A DNA stretch of 64,000 nucleotides. Source: Dugong dugon. Taxonomy: Eukaryota; Chordata; Mammalia; Sirenia; Dugongidae. Numbering within the stretch: the first letter of the stretch is position 1; every line of letters begins with the position of its first letter. The notes under the pieces were generated by a model, which was given only the letters and a program-made list of their open reading frames with translations, was not told the DNA's origin and did no database searches. Position numbers and translations under genes: made by a program. This document shows, in pieces, positions 1 to 28,999 of the stretch. The stretch spans positions 65,878,734 through 65,942,733 of the forward strand of contig CM057462.1 in NCBI GenBank assembly GCA_030035585.1. Direction: 5' to 3'.

Positions 1-18175
<18,175 letters not shown>

Positions 18176-20140
18176 GGGGCTTCTCAGGGGCCGGACAACA
18201 CACGGCCAGCCCCTCGGCCTCGCGCTCAGACCGCCCTCTGAGGCCTCAGGACTCCTCTGACTCGGATTCGCCTCCGTCGCGGGGAGAGAGGCCACACACG
18301 GTATTGAGCTGCCTGGGTGGGCGAGATATCCACAGTGGGTGCCAGCGAGCCGCCCCCACCTCAGGAGCGCCAGATGTCAGGCCACACAGAGGGCAGCAGC
18401 AGCGGCTGCCCCGCGGCCGCCCCGCGGCCTCTGGGCCCCCCAGTGCCCTGCCTGCTCCATCAAGGCGTGATCTGGCCTGCCTGGCAGGGGCACTGCCCCA
18501 GGAGTGGGAACAGGGCGCTGGGGCCCCAGCTTCCAGCTATGCAAGGTGGGGTCTCTAACCCGCCCTTCGGACAGAGCAGGGAAGCCCTCCCGCCAAGGCC
18601 CCACCCCACTTGGGGGTGGGCCCAAGGTGCCCCCACAGGTACCCACAAAGCACAGGACCCTGCCACATGGCAGGTGGGCACCACATATGCAAACTATGTT
18701 AAATATGCAACTTCAGGGGCCCCCGTGGGGTCCCTCTGCCCCTCCCTTGTTGGGAGATGGGCCCCCAGCAGTAACTGGTCTCAGGCTGCTTGGCCATGAC
18801 CCCCATCTCCATTCTTTGGCTTATCATCCATCCCTACCCAGCATGGGGCCTGTTTCTCCTCTGCCCTCACCCAAGGGCAGTGCCTGGGTCTCTCTTGCCC
18901 TTTGCAGGTGTCACCTCCCAGGGACTCCCTCTTCCTGCTGAATGTCCAGTCCCCTTTGGCTCTCTAGACACTTTTGACAGTCAGCACAAGTTTCTGTATT
19001 CTCTTCAAACCTCTCACAGAAGATGCTCGCACTGTCACACAAACATGTCCCGTTAGTTTTCCCAGATGCACAGAAAGTCTGTCAAACTCACAGTAACACA
19101 CACAGTCGCACACATTTGGAGACCTGAGCACACAGCCACACAGCCTTTCCTGGCCCCTCTGCAGATGATGCCAGGGGACTGGCCCTGCCAGCAGGGGAGG
19201 CTCCCCACTCCATCCGGGAAGGAGAGGGAGATCTGAAGGGACCCCAGGTTTCTGCAGGCCTCACCCCAGAGTGTTACCAGCTCCTCTTCCCCAAGATTAC
19301 TCCTCACAGGTCCAGGAGCCCTAACTGCTGCCTCTGTCTGCCCCCAAGGGTCCTCCTTGGCATTCCCACAGCACAACTCAGGCCTAGGCGTCTGCTGAGA
19401 GACCCCAGGTCCTTCCTTCCCCAAGGTGGCCCACTTTGATCCAGGTGCCACCCCTTCCTAGTCACTGTAACTCCCAGAGAGAATAATAATGCAAATAGCA
19501 GCTACTATTTGTCAGGCACCAACTGTGCACTTGGCACTCACATGCACTGTCTCGCCTCCTTCCATAACCCACGTCTTCACTTCAGTTGGCAGCGCCCATA
19601 TTGGCATAAGCCCTCATCCACTCCAGGCCCCTAGCACCTCTGTTATCCCTACCCTTTGCCCCTCTTCTGCAAAGCCAATGTAGGTGGCAGGAGGGTAATG
19701 GGTAGTGGACTGATGGCAACCCTTTGTGGGGTGCCAGGGAACAAGGGGCTTAGGCCAAGCTGCCTGCATCTCATGACTGGGGACCTGCATGCACCAGCAC
19801 CAGGGCTGGGGTTAGATCTTGCTCAGCCTCATGGTGCCCAGCCTCTGCCCCAACATGCCCTCTGCATGTGAGCATCATGCTCTGGATGGAGCCTATCCTG
19901 GCTCACCTCACTCACACTGCACTGTCCCCAGAGAGCCACACATCTGCTCCCTCAGAAACAGAGCTGTGGAGAGGGGCAGGAGAATGGGAATACCCTATGA
20001 CCAAAGGAAGCTTGGGAAGAAGCCCTCCCTCCTTCCACAATCGAGGTTCCCCCACCAACGCGGTTCTTGGATATGCAAGTACCTCACTTTGTTAACTTAT
20101 TAACTTATTGGTTTCATTAAAGTTTTCAGTAGGAGGTGGC
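18176..20140 (+). other. KCNQ4: KCNQ4 3' untranslated region
   Basis: Non-coding sequence runs from the stop codon to just past the poly(A) signal at 20116. It is GC-rich at first and holds no recognised SINE, LTR or LINE, unlike the DNA on either side. Its length of about 2 kb fits the long 3' UTR I recall for human KCNQ4. The exact cleavage site is inferred. Confidence 0.75.
20116..20121 (+). terminator. KCNQ4: KCNQ4 polyadenylation signal (ATTAAA)
   Basis: ATTAAA is the common variant of AATAAA. It is followed from about 20130 by a G/T-rich stretch (GTAGGAGGTGGCTGGACTTG, later GTGGGGTGGGGTG) that suits a downstream cleavage-factor element. It is the first good signal after the stop codon that also coincides with the end of repeat-free sequence. 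Confidence 0.7.
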
Positions 20141-20199
20141 TGGACTTGGCTCTGTTCAGTGGCTGTGGGGTGGGGTGCCTGGTCTGGGGCCGAGGACAA

Positions 20200-20920
20200 G
20201 GGAATTTGGATTAGTCAGGACTTTTTTGGTTGTAAGCAACAAAAGCCCCATGCAATACTGTACGGCTTAAGCAAAAACTGAAGCTTATTGGCCCAGATCA
20301 CCAAAAAGTCCAGGGGATAGATTTGGCTTCATGCCCAGCTAGATCTGTTCTTTAAGCAGTGCAGGAGCCTGTCTCCTATCTCAGCCTTTCTTTCAGGAGG
20401 CTGATCCCACACGATGACCCCTGGCACTTCCAAATTTATTTTCTCTTGGATTAACACCCCAGTGAAGAGTGAGTACCACTGTCCTAATAGTTTGTATCAG
20501 TTGGGGCTCAGTCAGGACAACAGAAACTACACCAGGTTTTTCAACCAAGAGAGTTTACTGTAGGGAATGGATTATAGAGCTGTAGAAGGACTGAGACAAC
20601 CAAAAGGGAACTGAGATAATGTAGAGAACACAACTGCAGGAAGGACGACTGCTCCTAGGGCTATGGGAGGGAAAGGAAGAGTTCGGGGTTATTAGAACCT
20701 GCAGGCTTGGAGGGGAGCTCTATGGTGCTGGCTCAGAGGTCTCAGGGAGGGGTGTTGTCTGGCTGGTGCTAGTAGCACCTCTTGGAGGATACAGTGAGGC
20801 TTGTCTGGGACTGCAGAAAAAAGCAGGAGGCTGGGATCAACTGCTGCTACCAAGGTGTTGCTGATAAGGCTAGCAAGCAAAGAAGGAAGTCTCCCTTCCT
20901 TCTGCCTTCTAATCTCCCCC
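20200..20920. repeat. old medium-reiterated repeats, unassigned
   Basis: Two blocks (20215-20470 and about 20490-20920, resuming to 21180 after a SINE) read like diverged LTR or DNA-transposon consensus text. For example, TATCAGTTGGGGCTCAGTCA leads into a GAGAGTTTACTGTAGGGAAT block. I cannot name the families. Confidence 0.4.
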
Positions 20921-20922
20921 TA

Positions 20923-21127
20923 ACCAGTTGCCATAGAGGTGAGTCCAACTCATGGTGACCCCATGTGTGTCAGAGTAAAACTGTGCTCCATAGGGTTTTT
21001 AATGGCTGATTTTTCAGACGTAGATCACCAGACCTTTCTTCTGAGGCACCTCCAGGTAGACTTGAACCTCCAACCTTTCAGTTCGCAGTCGAGCACATTA
21101 ACCATTTGCACCACCTAGGGGGACTCC
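20923..21127 (-). mobile_element. AfroSINE, antisense, 12-bp target duplication
   Basis: The body has CCAACTCATGGTGACCCCAT and CTTTCTTCTGAGGCACCTCC, ending CACCACCTAGGGGGACTCC. The duplicated target AATCTCCCCCTA lies at 20911-20922 and 21128-21139, perfect over 12 bases. Confidence 0.93.
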
Positions 21128-21342
21128 AATCTCCCCCTAGGATCATCAGAAGTCAGCCAACAAGGGAGTAATGTGGTTTGCAGAGTCCCAGCCCCAGTAT
21201 CACAGAGCAGAGTTATAGAGGGGTGGATTTGGAACTGAAAGACAATAGCTTAACAACTGGCACACTCCACGTCTTGGTATACTCAGTATCCATACACATC
21301 AATTCACACATATCTGAACCTCCATATAGTATCTTCCACCCA

Positions 21343-21541
21343 ATAAGACGCGACTACACCAGTTAAGTGCTTGGCTGCTAACTGATGGTTCAAACCCGCC
21401 CAGCGGCTCCATGGGAAAGACTTGGTGATCTGCTCTCATAAAGATTACAGCCAAGAAAACCCTATGGGGCAGTTCTACTCTGTCACATGGCGTTACTATG
21501 AGTTGGAAGTCAACTCAACAGCACCTAACAACAACAACAAC
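21343..21541 (+). mobile_element. AfroSINE, sense
   Basis: AGTTAAGTGCTTGGCTGCTA opens the head. The body has GAAAACCCTATGGGGCAGTT, with a tail AGCACCTAACAACAACAACA. It lies directly next to the ERV-L remnant. Confidence 0.9.
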
Positions 21542-21952
21542 AATCCTTCATACAAATAAAGACACTCTAACCCTCTTCCCCAAAAGACGAAACACACAAA
21601 GTTCGCACGAAGTCCCACAGTCCAACAGATGTGTCTGTCTCCAGGAGTTAGTCATGGAAATCCATATTTGGGTGATGTTACTTACTCCTCGAAGTCAGTC
21701 ACAATCCCACCTGCAACTAAACACTAACCTGTAAAGCTAGTTACCACAACCTTTATGTAAAGTAATAAGGGTAAAGGAGGAAAACAAATTTACTTAATAT
21801 GTAAAACAAACACACACACACACACACACCAGACGAGGAAGAAAAAGAGACACAACTACAACAGGCCTCCTTTTGGTAACTGGTCGCAGTGCCATAGTTG
21901 ATATATGTAACCTCCTTAGTTCACTGCCCTTCTATGTTCTCTTTGCTTTCAG

Positions 21953-22239
21953 CTAGGACTTCAGCTGGTTACGGTCTTTACATGGTGGAGTGACCCAAAT
22001 CATCATTCCTAAAGGGTCTGAATTCTCAGTGGTCCTGCATGGTTTTGGGACCTGCAGCTTTTCATTAACTTTTATATTGTACATGGAAGTACTAAAAGAG
22101 ACCCAGAGAATCCCCTGAGGTGCAGACATAGTCCTCCTTGTCCTTGGTGTGTAGCACCAACCCAACTTTCCCTTGGTAATAAGATCAGTCCTGCAGCCAG
22201 GACATTAACTCTTTCTTCACCTATTGGTTCAGTAGCATG
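21953..22239 (-). pseudogene. ERV-L dUTPase-like fragment, 3' part
   Basis: The minus-strand frame at 21953-22165 ends in a segment with DPLGMMIWVTPPCKDRN, and the frame just upstream carries SLLVLPCTI. Both fit the C-terminal half of the ERV-L dUTPase and tail. The 5' half lies at 25482-25620, on the other side of the RTE insertion. Confidence 0.65.
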
Positions 22240-22881
22240 TTGTTGTTGTTAGGTGCTGTCGAGTCGGTTCTGACTCATAGTGACCCTATGTACCACAGAA
22301 TGAAACACTGCCCAGTACTGCGCCATCCTCACAATCGTTGTTATGCTTGAGCCCATTGTTGCAGCCACTGTGTGAATCCATCTCCTTGGGAGTCTTCCTC
22401 TTTTTTACTGACCTTGTACTTTACCAAGCATGATGTCCTTCTCCAGGGACTGATCCCTCCTGACAACATGTCCAAAGTATGTAAGACACAGTCTCGCCAT
22501 CCTTGCTTCTAAGGAGCATTCTGGTTGTACTTCTTCCAAGACAGATTTGTTCGTACTTTTGGCAGTCCATGGTTATTCAACATTCTTTGTCAACACCACA
22601 ATTCAAAGCCGTCAATTCGTCTTCAGTCTTCCTTATTCATTGTCCAGCTTTCACATGCATATGATGCAATTGAAAATACCATGGCTTGGGTCAGGCACAC
22701 CTTAGTCTTCAAGGTGACATCTTTGCTTTTCAACATTTAAAGGGGTCTTTTGCAGCAGATTTGCCCAATGCAATGCATCTTCTGATTTCCTGACTGCTGC
22801 TTCAGTGGGCGTTGATTGTGGATACAAGCAAAATGAAATCCTTGACAACTTCAATCTTTTCTCCATTTATCATGATGTTGC

Positions 22882-23713
22882 TTATTGATCCAGTTGTGAG
22901 ATTTTTGTTTTCTTTATGTTGAGATGTAATCCATACTGACAGCTGTGGTCTTTGATCTTCATCAGTAAGTGCTTCAAGTCCTCCTCAATTTCAGGAAGCA
23001 AGGTTGTGTCGTCTGCATAACGCTGGTTGTTAATGAGTCTTCCTCCAATCCTGATGCCCTGTTCTTCTTCATATAGTCCAGCTTCTTGGATTATTTGCTC
23101 AGCGTACAGACTGAATAGGTATAGTGAAAGGATACAACCCTGACGAACACCTTTCCTGACTTGAAACCACGCAGTATCTCCTTGTTCTGTCGGAACAACT
23201 GCCTCTTGATCCATGTACAGGTTCCTCATGAGCACAATCAAAGTGTTCTGGAATTCCCATTCTTTGCAATGTTATCCATAATTTGTTATGGTCCACATAG
23301 TCGAATACTTTTTCATAGTCAAGAAAACACAAGGAAACATCTTTCTGGTATTATCTGCTTTCAGACAGGATCCATCCCACATCAGCAATGTTATCCCTGG
23401 TTCCACATCCTCTTCTGAATCCGGCTTGAATTTCTGGCAGTTCCCTGTTGATATACTGCTGCAGCCGCTTTTGAATGATCTTCAGCAAAATTTTACTTGC
23501 GTGTGATATTAATGATATCGTTCGATAATTTCTGCATTTGGTTGGTTCACCTTTCTTGGGAATAGGCATAAATATGGATCTCTTCCAGTCGGTTCGCCAG
23601 GTAGCTGTCTTCCAAATTTCTTGGCATAGACGAGTGAGCACTTCCAGCACTGCATCCATTTGTTGAAACATCTCAGTTGATATTCTGTCAATTCCTGGAG
23701 GCTTGTTTCTCAC
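22882..23713 (-). pseudogene. RTE reverse transcriptase domain, broken
   Basis: Three overlapping minus-strand frames cover the RT. Residues in order are KPPGIDRISTEMFQQM, PIPKKGEPTKCRNYRTISLI, AGFRRGCGTRDNI, then CFLDYEKVFDYVDHNKLW, VRQGCILS and the catalytic RYADDTTLL. Motif order and YADD are intact, but frameshifts near 23340 and 23240 separate the pieces, so the enzyme could not be made. Confidence 0.88.
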
Positions 23714-24704
23714 CAGTGCCTTCAGTGCAGCTTGGACTTCTTCCTTCAGTACCTTCTACCTTCAGGTTTCTGATCATATGCGACCTCTTGAAATGGTTGA
23801 GCGTCAACCAATTCTTTTTGGTATAATGACTCTGTGTATTCCTTCCATCTTCTTTTGATGCTTCCTGCATTGTTTAATATTTTCCCCATAGAATCCTTCA
23901 CTGTTGCAACTCAAGGCTTGAATTTTTTCTTCAGTTCTTTCAGCTTGAGAAATGCTGAGCATGTTCTTCTCTTTTGGTTTTCTATCTCCAGCTCTGCGCA
24001 CATGTCGTTATACTTTGTCTTCTCGAGGCGCCCTTTGAAATCTTCTTTTCAGTTCTTTTACTTCATCATTTCTTCCTTTTGCTTTAGCTACTCGATGTTC
24101 AACAGCAAGTTTCAGAGTCTCTTCTGACATCCATTTTGGTATTTTCTTCCTTTCCTGTCTTTTTAATGACCTCTTGCTTTCTTCACGTATGATGTCCTTG
24201 ATGTCATTCCACAACTTGTCTGGTCTTCGGTCATTAGTGTTCAACGCATCAAATCTGTTCTTCAGATGGTCTCTAAATTCAGGTGGAATATACTCACTGT
24301 TGTACTTTGGCTCTTGTGGACTTGTTCTCATTTTCTTCAGTTTCAGCTTGAACTTGCATATGAACGATTAATGGTCTGTTCCGCAGTCGGCCCCTGGCCT
24401 TGTTCTGACTGATGATATTGAGCTTTTTCATTGTCTCTTTCCACAGGTGTAGTCGATTTGATTCTTGTGTATTCCATCTGTCAAGGTCCATGTTTATAGT
24501 CACCGTTTATGTTGGTGAAAAAAGGTATTTGCAATGAAGAAGTTGTTGGTCTTGCAAAATTCTATCATGCGATCTCTGGCATCATTTCTATCACCAACGC
24601 CATATCTGCTAACTACCGATCCTTCTTTCTTCGTTTCCAACTTTCACATTCCAATCATCAATAATTATCAATGCATCCTGATTGCATGTTCAGTCAATTT
24701 CAGA

Positions 24705-25274
24705 CTACAGGAGCTGATAAAAATCTTCAATTTCTTCGTCTTTGGCCTTAGTGGTTGGTGCATAAATTTGAATAATAGTCGTATTAACTCGTCTTCCTTG
24801 TAGGGGTATGGATATTATCCTATTACTGACAGCATTGTACCTCAGGATAGACCTTGAAATGTTATTTTTGATGATGGATGCAGCGCCATTCCTCTTCAAG
24901 CTGTCATTCCCAGCATAGTAGACCATATGATTGTCCGATTCAAAACGGCCAATACCAGTCCATTTCAGCTCACTAATGCCTAGGATATCAATGTTTATGT
25001 GTTCCATTTCATTTTTGACAATTTCCAATTTTCCTACATTCATACTTCGTACATTACATGTTCTGATTTTTAGTGGATGTTTGCAGCTGTTTCTTCTCAT
25101 TTTGAATCGTGCCACATCAGCAGATGAAGGTCCCAAAAGCTTGACTCCATCCACGTCATTAAGGTCAACTGTACTTTGAGGAAGCAGCTCTTCCCCGGTT
25201 GTCTTTGGAGTACCTTCCAACCTGGGGGGCTCATCTTCCGGCACTATATCAGACAATGTTCCACTGCTATTCAT
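24705..25274 (-). pseudogene. RTE endonuclease domain (open fragment, 189 codons)
   Basis: The longest surviving open stretch of the LINE. It contains TCNVRSMNVGKLEIVKNEM and DILGISELKWTGIGRFESD, the metal-binding N-terminal motifs of AP-like endonucleases in BovB/RTE elements. It then reads TTIIQIYAPTT. It is open to about residue 189, after which the frame breaks. Confidence 0.88.
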
Positions 25275-25481
25275 AAGGTTTTCACTGGCTAATTCTTTTC
25301 AGAAATAGACTGCCAGGTCCTTCTTCCTAGTCTGTCTTAGTCTGGAAGCTCAGCTGAAACCTGTCCGCCGTGGGTGATCCTGCTGGTATCCGAATACTGG
25401 TGACATAGCTTCTAGCATCACAGCAACACACAAGCCCCCACAGTACAACAAACTGACAGACATGTAGGGGTCAGTGGCATG

Positions 25482-25620
25482 AGGAGCTTAAAAAGGCCCA
25501 GTGGAAGTCTCATTTCCAATTCAGTGAAATTGTATTGCCTCCTTTCCCTTGGGAACTAAGTTCTCCAAACCAGCAGAGACCAAAGTTGTAGGGACAGGAA
25601 GCAAAACTTCTTTGAGTGGG
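25482..25620 (-). pseudogene. ERV-L dUTPase-like fragment, 5' part
   Basis: Minus-strand translation reads LLPVPTTLVSAGLENLVPKG and continues to ISLNWK before a stop, an ERV-L dUTPase start. The piece is bounded by the RTE target duplication on one side and the GTGGG duplication of the solo LTR on the other. Confidence 0.7.
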
Positions 25621-26106
25621 TATAGTAGGCTGGATAATGGCCATCCAAAGATATCAGGTCCTCATCGCTGGAACTTCTAGATTTCCTACTTTATGAGGAA
25701 AAAGGGTCTTTACACACGTGAGTGAGTTAAGAGTCTTGGCATGAGGAGATTTTCCTGAATTATCTAGGGGATCCTAAATCCAATCACAAGCGTCCTTATA
25801 AGAGAGAGGCAGAAGGAGATCACTCATACAGCAGAGGAGATGGTGATATGAAGACAGAGGCAGAGATTGGAGTGATGCAGCCACAAGCTAAGGAATGCCG
25901 GCAGTCACCAGAAGCTAGAAGAGTCAAGGAATGGATTCTCCCCTAGGCTCCCTAGAGGGAGCACTACCTGCCGACACCTTGATTTTGGCCCAATAAAACT
26001 GTTGTTGAACTTCTGGCCTCCAGAATTGCTACGTAATAAGTTTCTGTCATTTTTAAGTCACCAAGTTTGTGGTAATGTGTCATGACAGCCACAGGAAACT
26101 AAAACA
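25621..26106 (+). mobile_element. MLT1-like MaLR solo LTR, perfect 5-bp target duplication
   Basis: Starts TATAGTAGGCTGGATAATGG and ends GAAACTAAAACA. Inside are CACAAGCGTCCTTATAAGAG and a CACCTTGATTTTGGCCCAAT block, as in MLT1. The target duplication is GTGGG at 25616-25620 and 26107-26111. It interrupts the ERV-L remnant. Confidence 0.88.
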
Positions 26107-26396
26107 GTGGGTTGTTAGGTGTAATTGTGAGAGATGCAACTCTCACTACCTCCCTTTGAATCCTGGAATTCTATATTCTGACTATGTCAGTGAGGATAGA
26201 CCACTGCTCCCTCCATGATGAAAAGGGCTGGTGGAATCAACCTGGCACCAGATGGCTGGATGAACCAAAGAGGAACCTGTAAATACTCTCCATTCTTGCC
26301 ACCATGGCCACTTTGTACATGAGCATATTGAGCAAGCAGTGGAGGAGTGGGAGAAAGCTGACTGACATCCCCAGAATGTGCCAGTTTGTCACTTGA

Positions 26397-26645
26397 TTAT
26401 TGAGAACCTCCTCTGTAATGGATGCCCTTTAGTGAGCTTTCACTTGGGACAGAAATGTCTTTACACTCTGTGCCCATTTCTGAAAGTCCATCTAAATACC
26501 TTCCCAAGTCTTCCTTATCACTGATCCTCCAAGCCTGTGCTTTCTGAGTCCCTGACCATTCAGCCAAACCATTAGTCACTGCCCATAAGTAAGTGTAGAT
26601 CAAGACTTCTTGCCACCTCTCAATCCAGACAAAATGGACCATCAA
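26397..26645 (-). pseudogene. ERV-L RNase H-like fragment
   Basis: An 82-codon open stretch that contains AVTNGLAEWSGTQKAQAW, a decayed version of the RNase H/connection region of ERV-L pol. The short open frame is probably a survivor of a longer pol gene, not a protein in use. The neighbouring dUTPase pieces support the family. Confidence 0.7.
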
Positions 26646-26664
26646 ATGTACTGAAAGATGAGTA

Positions 26665-27090
26665 GGATTTATCCAGGCATAGGGGCAAGGGAGATGGTAA
26701 TGAATATTTCATCTAGAGAGCATAGCATGTGTAAAGGTCCAAAGGTACCAGAGTATAGTACATAAAAGGAACAGAAAGAAAATCCTTTGGCTGGGCCCTG
26801 AGAACAAGGGAGAGAGTGGCACAAGACAGGACTTTAGAATTAGGGGTCAAGGTTTGCAGGATAAATAAATCATTCCAAAGAGATAGGACTTAACTGGGAG
26901 GGCAGTGAGGAGCCAATGAAAGATTTTAACCAGAGGAGCAACCAAGATAGATTTGCATTTTAGAATGTTTTCTTCCTAGGATGGAAGATGGCTACGAGGG
27001 AGCAAGTCTGGACTGGCGAGGCCAGTTAGGAAGCTGCTGCAGTAGTCCAAACAGGAGATGTTGGTAACCTGGGCAAATCCCATCGCAGTT
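26665..27090 (-). mobile_element. L2 LINE 3' fragment, antisense
   Basis: AGCATGTGTAAAGGTCCAAA, GGAGCCAATGAAAGATTTTA, and CTGCTGCAGTAGTCCAAACA follow the reverse-complemented L2 consensus. A further L2/MIR-like tail lies at 27090-27260. Confidence 0.65.
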
Positions 27091-27339
27091 CACTAATCAT
27101 GTAAATGTTTACTGAGCACCCGCTATATGCCAGACTCTGGCTCAGTACAATACACAGGATGCACAGACATAGGAGATCCAGTTATGGCCCTGAGATCATC
27201 CAGCCCCTGGGGGAGACAGAGACACAATTAACCGATGTAGAAGCCACTGTTCAACTTCTAACTATGTCTCGCTCAGCGCAGAGGTTTGCAGGTGGCTCTG
27301 GGAGTCCCCAAACTGTCATCAAACATGGCTTTGAAAGTA

Positions 27340-27970
27340 GCTACTATCTTAGCTTGGTGTATCATTTATCTTTGCTATATAACAAATCACCCCAAAACTT
27401 AATAGCTTAAAACAACAACCATTTTATGTACTGACGATTGTGTGGCTCAGCAATTTGAGCAGTTCTGCTGGCCTCATCTGGGATCACTAACGTGGTTGCA
27501 TTCATCCAGCATCTTGCCTGAGGCTGGGTGGTCTAAGGTGGCTTCATTCACATGTGTGGGGTTTGGTGCTTGCTGTCAGCACCCTGACTGGTCCAGGAGC
27601 CCTCAGCGGATCAGTCTGTCTCTGCTCCATATGGTTTCTCATCCTCCAGTGGATTAGACTGGGCTTCCTCACATCTCATTCTCAGGACTGCATTCCAAGA
27701 GGGTGAAGGTGGAAGCTGCAAGGCCTCTTGAGGCCTAGGCTCAGAAGTTGCACGACAGCAGCCTAAGTCTACAATGTTGCAGGGCTTAGCTCACATGGAG
27801 GTGAGGTGCTCTGAATATGTTGCAATTTTTACACTCTTGCAGATCAAAGAAAATAATGGCTTATATTTCTCAATTTAGATAACTTATTTATTGTGTCTTT
27901 GACAGTTCCAGTTGTTAAAATAACATTTTCAGTTTTCCCTCTAAGAATTTAAAGGACACTTCTTTCCTTT
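27340..27970. repeat. old interspersed repeat(s), unassigned
   Basis: Reads like diverged LTR or DNA element text: TATATAACAAATCACCCCAA, then AGCTTAAAACAACAACCATT. I do not trust a family name. No gene is seen. Confidence 0.4.
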
Positions 27971-27975
27971 CCAGG

Positions 27976-28178
27976 AGACCTGGTGGCACAGTGGTTAAAG
28001 TGCTTGGCTGCTAACTGAAAGGTTGGTGGTTCAAACCCACCAGCTGCTCCATGGGAGAAATATGTGACAGTCTGCTTCCATAAAGATCATAGCCTTGGAA
28101 ACACTATGGGACAGTTCTACTCCGTCCTATGTAGTCACTAGGAGTCAGAATCAACTCAACAGCAACAGGTTTGGTTTT
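27976..28178 (+). mobile_element. AfroSINE, sense
   Basis: The head is AGGAGACCTGGTGGCACAGT, then GGTGGTTCAAACCCACCAGC. The tail GCAACAGGTTTGGTTTTGGT is the alternative G/T-rich tail type of these SINEs. Confidence 0.9.
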
Positions 28179-28189
28179 GGTTTGGTCTT

Positions 28190-28990
28190 CCCCTTCTACC
28201 CACATCTTGGGTACAACAGAATTATGGAAGTTTGACCCACCAACCTGGCCCTTTTTTCACTGTGAAAGCATGGGGCCTGAGTCCACTCTGGGGTTTGCCT
28301 CATCCCAGCTGGACAGAGTTGGACACATCTTTATACATCATGGAACCCAATGGTTTGAAAACCATTTTTTTTCCCCCTTTGTCCCTGGACCATTGCTACA
28401 ACATAATCTATCTGGAACCTCAATATATAAAATCAATATATAACCCAAAAGGGGGGTCCTCCCAAAGGTGGCCTCAATTTTCATCTGTATTCCCATTGAG
28501 AATGTGCCCAGAACTTTGTTGCAGTCAAAATAAATCAGGTCCATCTCCAAGATGCATTATTTATTTAACTATTGAAGTGGATTATGTGATTTGTCCCAAA
28601 TTCTTCGTTCTCTCTTCCCCCTTGCCATCGATACCTTTGGGTGGAGTATACTTCCTTGCCTGGATTCCCTGGAAGCAGATTCCGAGCTGGAGAATGGTGT
28701 GCAGAAGGTTTATCCGGGGGCCTCTCAGGAGATTCATCTGTCAGGAAGGCAGGATTGGGCAGAGGAAGAAGCTGATCTGCAAAGAGATCTCAATTGAGGC
28801 ATCAGCTGATCCTCTGGAGCTCTGGAGCTCAGACTTGCCCCAAATTGAGAGAAGGAGGCAGGCCTACGTTTCCCTGCATTAGCCAATCACTGGCTGTGGG
28901 CTCCCCTCTGGGAGGGGGCATGACTTTGGGTGAGGCAGTTCCCTACTGCCAAGGGCAGCTCCAATGAGTGACACAACTGTGAGCCAATAG
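28190..28990. other. no gene recognised; diverged sequence
   Basis: Several overlapping open frames up to 216 codons occur (28232-28882) but none resembles a protein I know, and the DNA continues in the style of old repeats. I see nothing further. Confidence 0.4.
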
Positions 28991-28999
28991 CTGGGGGAT

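Larger units (their letters stand above)
22240..25467 (-). mobile_element. BovB-like RTE LINE, nearly full length (~3.2 kb), antisense
   Basis: The element is 3.2 kb, about the usual length for BovB/RTE. It encodes an AP-endonuclease and a reverse transcriptase on the minus strand and ends at 22240 in a (CAA)n-type 3' tail (TGTTGTTGTTAGGTGCTGTC on the plus strand). A near-perfect 14-bp duplication flanks it: GGTTCAGTAGCATG at 22226-22239 and GGGTCAGTGGCATG at 25468-25481, 12 of 14 identical. The 3' end resembles the tails of the SINEs in this window, which fits an RTE driving SINE movement. The ORF is broken by several frameshifts and stops. BovB-type RTEs are known in Afrotheria and are a standard case of horizontal transfer. 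Confidence 0.92.
21545..26650 (-). mobile_element. ERV-L (class III) endogenous retrovirus remnant, antisense, split by an RTE LINE and a solo LTR
   Basis: Three host pieces remain: 26107-26650, 25468-25620 and 21545-22239. On the minus strand the order is RNase H-like sequence, a short remnant of the integrase N-terminal part, then dUTPase-like sequence. A dUTPase after pol is the hallmark of ERV-L. Reading frames continue across both insertions once these are removed. All coding parts carry stops or frameshifts, and most of integrase is missing. No env is seen, as usual for ERV-L. Positions 21545-21950, downstream of the coding part, include a (CA)n run at 21811-21828; I cannot recognise a 3' LTR there. 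Confidence 0.75.

Noticed and set aside
23351-23713. reverse transcriptase frame as an active gene
   Set aside because: The RT motifs are split over at least three frames with stops, so the LINE cannot be autonomous.
26397-26645. 82-codon ERV-L frame as a domesticated gene
   Set aside because: It is short, lacks the catalytic neighbours, and the rest of pol is deleted or broken; nothing indicates selection.
28232-28882. 216-codon frame after the SINE at 27976
   Set aside because: It has no recognisable domain and surrounding DNA reads like old repeats.
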